From positions 44,669,724-44,733,723 of the forward strand of contig OX637287.1 of NCBI GenBank assembly GCA_951799445.1: DNA of 64,000 bases. Direction: 5' to 3'. Origin of the DNA: Pseudisothecium myosuroides. Its lineage: Eukaryota; Streptophyta; Bryopsida; Hypnales; Lembophyllaceae. This document shows, piece by piece, positions 35,269-45,223 of the stretch (the stretch's first letter is position 1; the number at the start of each line of letters is the position of its first letter). The position numbers and the translations under genes are program-made. The notes under the pieces are model-generated. The model had not been told where the DNA came from. It saw only the letters and a program-made list of their open reading frames with translations, and did no database searches.

Positions 35269-36207
35269 TTAACCCCTAAAGGACCGGCATGCGTTTTTCG
35301 GCCGTATAGAAATTTTGGGCAGGTCCGTGTGACTAGAGATTTCCATATTTTAAGCTGAAATTTTAATAGAAGGTGGGTGCGAGGAATATTTTTCGTATGC
35401 ACTAAATTTCAGGACATTTGGAAATAGGAGTCAAAAGTTATGGCCAAATATGTTACTTTTTTTCGTAACTGGGCAGTCCGGGCAGCAAGAAAAATTTGGC
35501 AAAAATTTGATTTTTTTTAAAAATATTTTTTTTCTTGTAGATTATATTTTTTTTCTATCTGGAAAGCTTTGATTCATTTCATTTGGATTTGTTATGAAAA
35601 AGTTATGGACATTCTTGTTTTTCGGGCAATTAGAGCATCTTCTTGAAAAAAATAACTTGTAGGAATCATTTCTAAATGCTATTTTTGCAATTTAAAAAAA
35701 AATAAAAAAATCTCATGGTTTAGTTTACTTGCTAGAACAATCTCACCATTGGGATTAGTGTATTTGAATTCCATCTAAAATATATTAATGTTTTAGATTT
35801 TCCTTCTATCTCGTACCTACTTCTACTTAATAAACTTTTTAGGAATGATAATTAAGTTTTTTTAAATATTTTTTTTCCCCCTAGACTCTCAACTCAATTC
35901 TACACTATAAAGATTTAAAGCACAAAACTCTGTAGTGCAAAAGTTTTAAGTTAAAAATGTTTAAAGTCAAAAAATCTAGTCCCGCAATGTGCTGAAATAC
36001 TTGTTTTTTCCACTTTAAACGCAGATATCTTGCAATCTGAGCAGTCAAAATTTCTGAAATTTTTTCCACACATTCTCATACTAGTTAGGTGTAAGATCCT
36101 ACGGTTAGATGTGCAAAAAAAAAATTCATTTTTTTACTCCTTGCTATAGAAATGGCAGTTTTGAGTGTTTTTTGGCAGAAAAAAGGCCTTGGGCCTATAG
36201 GGGTTAA
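35269..36207 (+). mobile_element. TTAA-flanked 0.94 kb element, copy F
   Basis: It runs from TTAACCCCTAAAGGACCGGC to GGGCCTATAGGGGTTAA. The first 230 bp (CGGCCGTATAGAAATTTTGG, CATATTTTAAGCTGAAATTT) differ from copies B and G but match copies H and I; the remaining 700 bp match all copies. Its right TTAA (36204-36207) is the left TTAA of copy G. Confidence 0.9.
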
Positions 36208-37142
36208 CCCCTAAAGGACCGTTGTCCCTTCGGGGGACAAATGCGTTTTCGGGCAGGTACCTACGGGCTGAAATTTTGTCATGATTTTTTGAAACTTTTT
36301 TTAGAGATAGAAAAACTGATAAGCTTTGTGGGAATATAATTTTTTTCACAATCGGTGCCCGGGAAAAAAAGTTATGACCACATAAGCTCAAAACAGGGGA
36401 CGGCGGGCAGTCCGGGCAGCAAAAAAGAAATGGACAAAAATTTGAATTTTTTTTTTAATATTTTTTTTCTCATAGATTATATTTTTGCCTATCTGGAAAG
36501 CTTTGATTCATTTCATTTGGATATGTTATGAGAAAGTTATGGACATTCTTGTTTTTCGGGCAGTTAGAGCATCTTCTTGAAAAAAATAACTTGTAGGATG
36601 CATTTCGGAATGAAATTTTTCAAATTTTTCAAATTTTTTTTTTTGCATGGTCTGATTTACTTGTTAGAACAATCTCACCATTGGGATTAGTGTATTTTAA
36701 TTCCATCTAAAATATATGAATATTTTAGATTTTCCTTCTATCTTGTACCTACTTCTACTTAACAATTTTTTTAAGAATGATAATTAAGTTTTTTTTTTTT
36801 TTTTTTTTTTCCTAGACTCTCAACTCAATTCTCCACTATAAAGATTTAAAGCTCAAAACGCTATAGTGCAAAAATTTTAAGTTAAAAATGTTTAAAGTCA
36901 AAAAATCTGGTCCCGCAATGTGCTGAAAAACTTGTTTTTTCCACTTTAAACGCAGATATCTTGCAATCTGTGTGGTCAAAAATTCTGAAATTTTTTCCAC
37001 ACACTCTCATACTAGTTAGGTGTAAGATCCTACGGTTAGATGTGGAAAAAGAACAATTTTCAATTTTTTTTACTCTTTGTTATAGATATGGCAGTTTTGA
37101 GTGATTTTTGGCAGAAAAAGGCCTTGGTCCTTTAGGGGTTAA
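36204..37142 (+). mobile_element. TTAA-flanked 0.94 kb element, copy G
   Basis: It runs from TTAACCCCTAAAGGACCGTT to GGTCCTTTAGGGGTTAA. The left end holds the hairpin TTGTCCC-TTCGG-GGACAA region and the GGCGGGCAGTCCGGGCAGCA motif. It is collinear with copy B and carries no transposase frame. Confidence 0.9.
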
Positions 37143-39405
37143 AATAAAACAATCTTTTGTTCTTATTGTATGATTCATTAATTTATTCCAGTGATGACCT
37201 TTTTGTCACAATTGGTTTAGTTGATATTTGGTGATATACACATGTATTTATGTATTAACAAACATAGGGTACTTTAAATGTAAAGAGACAACGTGGCTTT
37301 GGAATTTTGATGCCACACGATTAAAACCATAAAATGAAGTTTCAAATGAAAAGCTTTGATTTTTATTTCAAATAATTTGTATGTCCCTTCACCAACAATT
37401 AAATTGTTATAATTCAAACAAATTTGACCTCTAATTGTTAAAAAGATATTTCAAGTGCAAATTTATTTGGAAAATTGTTTTGTCTATGAAAGTATACAAT
37501 GACGAATGAAATTGAGTACAAATTTGAAACGTTTTTATTCAAACAACCATATCATAAGCATCAATGGACAAAGTTCAAAAGCATATATACTAAAGTTATA
37601 GTGTGCAACATACTACACGTTACTGTGAAAGTTTGAAGAAAAAATTAGTTGTGATTTGAAAGAAAATTAATTTCAAAGTTAGCCATGTCAATTTTGTTCA
37701 ACATGATTTGGAATTACTTTAAATTTTGTCAATTTATTCTTAGAACTCTGACAAAAAAATTTGAGCCTTAGCATGTTCGTATACATCATTTCAGATTGTT
37801 GTACAAAAAAATTGAAGGAAATTGACATTTATAGAACTTAAATATAGGAAATGATGTTGGTTCTCACAGTATTTTATTTTATTTTTGAATTGAGAGCGTG
37901 GGATAGAATTAACCATTGTAGAGAGAGTATAAGTTGCAATATGGACAATTGTTATATCTTAATGCCCTTGCATTTGAAATACTTGTTGAATTGGACAATA
38001 TGTTCAATTTATATTTTATAGTTGTATAGTGCATTTTTGGGTTCAATTTTTTGTCCAAAGACTAAAGTTCATGATGTACATAATTGATCCAAAAAATCCA
38101 AAAAAATTAAATTATCATTGTCAACATTCTAAAAGTTATGTAAACTAGAAAATAAAAAAAGTCTAAGAAAATAGGTATTTTTTAATTTTAATTTTTAGAA
38201 AATTCAAAAAAATTCAAAAAAATTATCCATTTTTTTCAATGTAAAGGAGCTTCTAATCATCTAGTTACATTTTGAAAAAAAATAAATCAATGATCCCTGT
38301 GTTGATACAAAGAAAACACAAGTATAAGATGGAGGTGTATTTTTTATAGAAACCACTTGGTCAGTTTATGTAATCCTTATAAATGACATGAGATTCCAAT
38401 TTTCTTTTTTGGACCAAAAATAGTACAACAAACTTTCAATACAGTAGTGGTGGCATCCAATTACAGGGGTTTAAAAATAATAAATTATTTTTTATAAATG
38501 TAATAAAATCACTCAAAATATAGTATAGTCTTATGTACTCAGCTATAAGTCTTAGGTCTTTTGGAGGTATAATGCAACAATTATGGCCAAAAAACACTTT
38601 TCCATCAACACATAACAAGAATTAGTACAAGTATTTAGTGCAATCACCTATAATATATTGTTGAATATACTTTGAAGATTGTAATATTGTTCAATTTTTA
38701 GATTAAACTAAAGTGTACAAAAAGTCTTTCATGTGCAATCCAAATGATGTTTTTCATAGAATAACATCAAGTCAATAGGTTTGGAAATTCCTACAATGCA
38801 ATTCAAGAGGCAACATATATAGTCATTGTCAAGTTATAAAAATTCAACAAATAGACAAAGAATGAAAGAAAAATTGGCATTGACAATATAATAGAGTTGG
38901 ATAGAAATAAAAAAGATAAGTTGCAATTTACACGTATTTGTATATGTGTTGAAATGTGGGTCACCTTAATTTATTTATTTATTACATGGAATCAAATGAC
39001 ACCATGGCTCTAGTGTTGAATTGTATTTTGAACTTAATAATTGCAAGATGTTGTCACTTTAATGATAAAGCATCTCCACCTATTTACGATGAAATTGCCT
39101 TGTCAAATGGCTTTTTGTGGACTCAATTGTCCTTCTGAGCTTCATCAATAAAGTGATTTTCCTCGTGCGTTTTTTTTCCATCTCCCTACAGTACTCAACA
39201 TGATAATCCGGTGTGCACTATAGCTTTGCTCTCTCATTGGTGGAAGTTGCTATAATTGTCACAAAGTGTTACAAAAAAAAAATCAAACAAGCGGAATCCA
39301 AGCTCCGTGAAGAGATGGAAGGGCTTGTTAGGATGGAGCGTGGAATTTTGTTTTTCTTAAACGTGTATGTAGTGAGGGAAATTTGAGAGGCCGAGCTCTC
39401 TAATG
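37143..39405. other. AT-rich intergenic DNA
   Basis: No gene or complete transposon was recognised; open frames are short. Confidence 0.4.
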
Positions 39406-39626
39406 CACTACAAGAGAAAGGGGTGTTTTAAGTGAGTTTTTAAGTAGTGTCCTAGACACATGATTTTAAGTAATGACCTTTAAGGCAATTTTTAGCAAAA
39501 TTTGACTTAAAACACATGTTTTTAAGTCAAATTTTGCTAAAAATCGCCTTAAAGGTCATTACTTAAAATCATGTGTCTAGGACACTACTTAAAAACTCAC
39601 TTAAAACACCCCTTTCTCTTGTAGTG
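39406..39626. mobile_element. CACTA-type foldback MITE, 221 bp
   Basis: It begins CACTACAAGAGAAAGGGGTG and ends in the exact reverse complement (CACCCCTTTCTCTTGTAGTG). Almost the whole element is one palindrome, with arms of about 100 bp around a short centre near 39516 and very few mismatches. The 3-bp duplication ATG flanks it (39403-39405 and 39627-39629). CACTA ends with a 3-bp target duplication are the hallmark of En/Spm elements. Little divergence between the arms suggests a young insertion. Confidence 0.92.
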
Positions 39627-40482
39627 ATGGGTGGATTGTGCACTCTCACTATGAATTGGTAGAGATGCTCTTAGTAGTATTGTGTTGCCTTGTGCTCAAC
39701 GTTCAAAATTTTACTAAAATCCTACTGGCATGCACCATTTAATTAGTTCCAATCCATTGACAAGTACATAATTTCTACTATGGGACTTTGGGTTGATAAC
39801 ATCTGCATTGTTACACAATCAAAATGGCATTCAAAAGTAGCTTGATTGGACTCATTATTCCAGTATGTGGGCCTCCATTCATGCCTGTTGTAATGGCCTA
39901 GTAAAAGCTAGATTTAATCAAAGCAAATGCTAAAATTAGATTGTTGTTTGATTCAAGGAAATTACTACTCATTGTCTTGAGAGCATTGCCACCGTTTCTC
40001 AATAAACAAGAGATGACATCTTATCTTTGACGTAGTCGGTAAAGGTGGCTGGTGGTTCAACTAAGATGGGGCCCCATTATTGCCCGTCCAATTGACCTGG
40101 CAAAATGGAGTCAAATGAAAGTTTCTTTGCCATTTGCCCCACCTGGCAACTCGTTTTTTAAGTCTAAGCAAAGAAAATAGATTGAATTTGGGGTCAAGAT
40201 TAGGAGCTTGTTTTGGGATTTTGTTTCAAGTTTTTTGGTGTTTTTTCTTGTTCGTTCTTTTTTCTTGTTGCTTCTTAGTTTCTTGTTCAAGTTCGTTACA
40301 CAATGCACCTTTTGAGGGTGTGGCTCGTAGCTACAAAAGAACAATTCTTTGAAGATGAAAAGGAGAATGATTTTATGCTAGAGTGAATGGGACTTCAAAT
40401 GGAGAGTAAAGGTCCTTTGGAAAGAACCAAGATTGTTAGAAGATTCCAACCGGGAGATGTACAAACATTGGAAGGGATAGAA

Positions 40483-41212
40483 GGTCATTGCAAAATAGAC
40501 CGGTATTAGAACATTGTCGCAAAGGGAGTCTTGAAGCTTTCTTTTGCAATAACTTTTGAAGCATGACTCACATGAATTTGGAATTTTTATTGGAGATGCC
40601 TCTCTTAAGTGTAATTATATCTCATATTTTTTACAATAAATTCGGAAATCATTTTATATTTAAAAATCAATTAAACTAATATGTCACATTTTGAGTTTTA
40701 AAGGGGTTTTAGTACTATGGAATCCCCAAATTTAATGATCTAAAGCTAAAATTTCTATGGTCTATTTCCATAGTATGAAGTCTTGTTTCTACCAACAAGC
40801 ATTTAAAAGTAATTTATTTATGTTGTCTACATCCATGTAAAGAGGACTCCCTTGCGCTCTCAATTCTGAACATTGAAGATGGTTTCAAGATCATTTTTTT
40901 CGGTGAAATATCTTTTCCATGAAGTCTTTTTAAATTTTAAATTTTTATTTTCTTTGAAAATTGTTTTTCCTATTTTGTACAAATTAAAACGTCAAAATAT
41001 GTATTTTCTTCAAATTTTCAGTTTACTCTTTTTTGTAAAAAAACTTTTGACTTAGATTTTTTTAGGTTTGAAATTTTTGTAATATGCTATTTTTAGTGTT
41101 ACACTAATTACACTTATTTTATTTTATTTTTAAAAATTGTATGCATAAGCTCATAGTATTGGGAATACTAATCAAAATGGAACAAAACAACTAGTCATTC
41201 TTGCAATACTCC
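40483..41212. mobile_element. TIR element of about 0.73 kb with TTGCAAGAA-type ends
   Basis: The left GGTCATTGCAAAATAGAC and the right end, whose reverse complement reads GGAGTATTGCAAGAATGAC, are imperfect inverted ends. Interior blocks such as TTTAATGATCTAAAGCTAAA recur at 54198-55493. No coding frame. Superfamily unknown. Confidence 0.5.
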
Positions 41213-41302
41213 TAGAGAGGAATTAGAGGAGATGCACAAACCCATGATACAATAGAACTTTTCTACATCAATGACCTCTATAAAGTGATGAAGCATTGAT
41301 TG

Positions 41303-42029
41303 GGTGATTGCAAGAAACACTTGTCCTATTTCTTGTCCCCTTGCCCTCAAAAATTGGCTTTTTGCTCATAACTTTTGTGTTGTTTGTCCATTTGGCATGA
41401 AATTTGGAGTGAAGGTAGATGCTAAAGTTTAAGACCTTGAGTAAATTGTTCAAATTTTATTTTTAACGTGCTCCCGATTGGGTGTCTACCTTGGCCATTT
41501 TGGGGGGTTTTAGTCCTATTTTTGATCCAAAAATGCAAATTTGAAGTGAAGGTTTATTAACATTACAAGGGTTGACAATGAGCTTTTATGAGAATAGCAT
41601 CATGTCGATTGTACACGTGGGGTCAAAGTGACCACCTTCCTTTGCACGAAAGCTACGAAGAGGGAAAAATTTTCCTTCATGAATTTTTTGGTGCAATGCA
41701 AGCGCAGTCTTCTCTAGCAAAATAGCTTTTTTTATAGAATTATTTTGAATTTTTTTTGAATTACTAAAAATGAAAATCTCCATAGACCCCTTTTCTGCTA
41801 TTTTCTGCTCCCAGTGGCTTTTGCAACACTTCGTAGTAGTCTGTAGTACTACATAGTACAGCATAGTACTAAATCAATGTTTTAGATCTGCAAGCGCCTT
41901 GAATCAATGGTTCAGATTTGCCGGGGTGCTTTTAAAATGTAGTATTAGTAGTATTGCATAGTACTGCCAGTCCTATGGCCAAAAAACGCAGTTTTGACGG
42001 AAAAAAGTGAAGTGTTTCTTGCAACTACC
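41303..42029 (+). mobile_element. TIR element, 727 bp, left of Harbinger remnant
   Basis: GGTGATTGCAAGAAACACTT at the left and AAGTGTTTCTTGCAACTACC at the right are inverted ends. TTGATTG occurs immediately outside both ends (41296-41302 and 42030-42036), a probable 7-bp target duplication. Interior blocks (GCTCATAACTTTTG, TGTCTACCTTGGCCATTTTG) are shared with 42919-43643. No transposase. Confidence 0.7.
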
Positions 42030-42044
42030 TTGATTGTCTGGTCT

Positions 42045-42960
42045 TGGACTAGGTCCAGTCCCAAAATAACACATCTACTTTCTTCAAAAAATGAATGCAT
42101 GTGGATTATAGGGATTGTCTCTATATCAAAAGGTTTCATATGCCCTACAAATGCTTTCTTATAGGCTATGTGTTGACACAATTGATGAATATTATAGGAC
42201 TACTGAGTCCACTACTATGGAATCTTTAAAACACGTGTGAGTTACTATTAGGGCTCAATTTGAGAATTTTTACTTGGGTGATTGCATCAATCACCTAAAA
42301 AGAGTTTCTGAAACAAATAGCTAGCTATCAACGAGGCACCTGGGTTTCCGAGGATATTTGTCTCACAAGATTGTATGCACTACAAATGGAAAAATTGCCC
42401 AGTGGCTTTGCAGGAGAACTTCAGAGAGAAGTCTAGTAAAACATTTATCATCCAAAAAGCTATAGCTAATAAAAACTTGCACATATGACATGTTTCTTTG
42501 GTTTATTAGAGTCTAACAATGACCTCAATATACTTGCTTAGAACTTCCCACTAGTTTACAACCTATTGACAAGCAAAGCCCAAGAGATGGAGTTTGAAGT
42601 GAATGGGTGTCGCTATGACCATTACTATTTACTAACAAACGACATCTATTCCAAATGGTCTTGCTTTTTGCAATGAGAAGTGGGTGCACTTTTCGGAGAG
42701 GCAAGAGGCGGGGTAAAAGATGTGGAGTGTTGTTTTGAGGTCCTACAAGCGCTCTTTGCTATCATCCGCTACTCGTGCCACTTTTGGAGTATGAAAACTA
42801 TCTTTGACATAATGCTTACTTGTTACATCCTCCACAGTATGATTGTAGAGAATGAACAAAATGTACTAGATTTAGAAGATATCATCATAGAGTTGCAAGC
42901 AACTAACTTGGTCTTTGAGGGTGATTGCAAGAAACACGTAACCTTTTTTTTGTCCCCTTA
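42045..42960 (+). pseudogene. PIF/Harbinger (HARBI1-like) transposase remnant
   Basis: Conceptual frames shift and contain stops, but family blocks appear in order: YFLQKMNACGL then GLSLYQKVSYALQMLSYR (about 42077-42160), DEYYRTTESTTMESLKHV, VTIRAQFENFYLGD, then SQDCMHYKWKNCPVAL with the first catalytic Asp, SNNDLNILA with the second, FEVNGCRYDHYYLLTNDIYS, and KDVECCFEVLQALFAIIR with the third acidic residue. FWSMKTIFDIMLTCYILHSM and IVENEQ close the domain. This matches the plant Harbinger nuclease of the DDE type. The N-terminus is not recognised and multiple disruptions make it non-functional. It lies between two copies of a 0.73 kb TIR element. Confidence 0.88.
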
Positions 42961-43643
42961 ACCTTGGACAAGTGGTTTTTTGCTCATAACTTTTGCATCG
43001 TTTGTCCATCTTCTATGAAACTCTTAACGAAGGTACATGTGGTAGTTGCAGATGTTGAGTAATTTTTTGGGTTTTTTTAAAATTGTTTTACTATTTTTAA
43101 ATTGCCCCCGATTGGATGTCTACCTTGGCCATTTTGAAGGTTTTTAGTACTATTTTTCACCCAAAAATCCGAATTTGAAGCTCAAAATTGGTATACTAGG
43201 ACTTCTACTAAAGTTACACAAGCTTACCAAAGATTTTCTAAAAATAGTTAATTTTCCATCTTCCACATGTGCTCAAAGTGCACTACCTTTGCGCAAGTGT
43301 AGAGAACACAATTTTATTTTTCCAATAGTGAAAATTGTTGAAAAGGAGTATCTATAAGTTAGAAAAAATGGATTTTTTTTTGAGAATTTTTTGAATTTTT
43401 TTATTATTTTTTAAGAATTAAATTTCAAACTGTCTATTTTCTTGCATTTTTCAACCCTTCTTTGACCGTGCATAACTCTTAGAGATAAATTTTTTTAGGT
43501 CTGAATTTTTGCATAAATCATTTTTTTAATGCTTTAATTATCCATATTTTATTTTATTTAAAAAAAATTTATTCCAAAATCCACAAACAGGAGTGAAATG
43601 GCCGTTTTGAAGGAAAACCGGCAGGTGTTTCTTGCAACTACCC
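42919..43643 (+). mobile_element. TIR element, 725 bp, right of Harbinger remnant
   Basis: GGGTGATTGCAAGAAACACG and GGTGTTTCTTGCAACTACCC are inverted ends. The interior aligns with the 41303-42029 copy in the same orientation. Only TTGA is repeated at the outer borders, so the target duplication is less clear. Its left end overlaps the tail of the transposase frame. Confidence 0.65.
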
Positions 43644-44290
43644 TTGAAAGAGTACTTACAGTTGATTATTGGTCCTGGAAACTTGCAAAATGCACATCCT
43701 CATTATAGATTGAAGAGCAATTTGATCGAACACTTATAGGCTATTAAATTTTGTCTAGAACCTTGCATAAATAAAAGAAAGATTTACATGTCAATTTTAC
43801 TAATAAAAATATTCTTTGTTTAATTCCAAACTGGTGATTATTTCTTTGGTGTCATTTGCACTATTATGTGAATTCAATGCATGCACACCATGTGAATGAT
43901 TGTGTCTATTATATACATCCCATTCACTTGTATCTACATCATGTGAATATAAAACAAGGATGAACTGATCTCCTCTACGATAAATACTACCATCTTTTCT
44001 ATTGTAATTCAAGGCAATTGAACTATCTACTTGCCCTACAATTGCCAATAGACCCAAGTTTGAACTAAAACATTTTCCTACGTACATGGCACGATAACAT
44101 GAAAAAAAACCCTCTATTGACCCATCATGTCTTCAAAGTAACCCTTAGATAGTGCCCTTCCGCCCTTCCTTCAGAGCTACAATCTGATCTTAACCTATCG
44201 GCCTCCAAAATCACCCTTGAGTATCCACCTTTGTGCAAATAGTCTCTTGCACCCACATCAATTCCAAACAAAAATTTGTCCTCTTCGTTT
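43644..44290. other. Intergenic DNA
   Basis: No gene was supported. Minus-strand frames here are short and show no family motif. Confidence 0.35.
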
Positions 44291-45223
44291 TTAACCCCTA
44301 AAGGACTGGCATGCATTTTTCGGCCGTATAGAAATTTTGGGTAGGTCCATGTGACTAGAGATTTCCATATTTTAAGCTGAAATTTTAATAGAAGGTGGGC
44401 GCGAGGAATATCTTTCATATGCACTAAATTTCAGGACATTTGGAAATAGGAGTCAAAAGTTATGGCCAAATATGTTACTTTTTTTCGTAACTGGGCAGTC
44501 CGGGCAGCAAGAAAAATTTGGCAAAAATTTGATTTTTAAAAAAAATATTTTTCTTCTTGTAGATTATATTTTTTCTATCTGGAAAGCTTTGATTCATTTC
44601 ATTTGGATTTGTTATGAAAAAGTTATGGACATTCTTGTTTTTCGGGCAATTAGAGCATCTTCTTGAAAAAAATAACTTGTAGGAATCATTTCTAAATGCT
44701 ATTTTTGCAATTTAAAAAAAATAAAATCTCATGGTTTAGTTTACTTTCTAGAACAATCTCACCATTGGGATTAGTATATTTGAATTCCATCTAAAATATA
44801 TTAATGTTTTAGATTTTCCTTCTATCTCGTACCTACTTCTACTTAATAAACTTTTTAGGAATGATAATTAAGTTTTTTTAAATATTTTTTTTCCCCCTAG
44901 ACTCTCAACTCAATTCTACACTATAAAGATTTAAAGCACAAAACTCTGTAGTGCAAAAGTTTTAAGTTAAAAATGTTTAAAGTCAAAAAATCTAGTCCCA
45001 CAATGTGCTGAAATACTTGTTTTTTCCACTTTAAACGCAGATATCTTGCAATCTGAGCAGTCAAAATTTCTGAAATTTTTTCCACACATTCTCATACTAG
45101 TTAGGTGTAAGATCCTACGGTTAGATGTGCAAAAAAAAAATTCATTTTTTTACTCCTTGCTATAGAAATGGCAGTTTTGAGTGTTTTTTGGCAGAAAAAA
45201 GGCCTTGGGCCTTTAGGGGTTAA
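44291..45223 (+). mobile_element. TTAA-flanked 0.93 kb element, copy H
   Basis: It runs from TTAACCCCTAAAGGACTGGC to GGGCCTTTAGGGGTTAA. It is nearly identical to copy F over its full length, including the F/H-type left module, while the outside flanks are unrelated. It is therefore a separate, recent insertion of the same subfamily. Confidence 0.92.
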
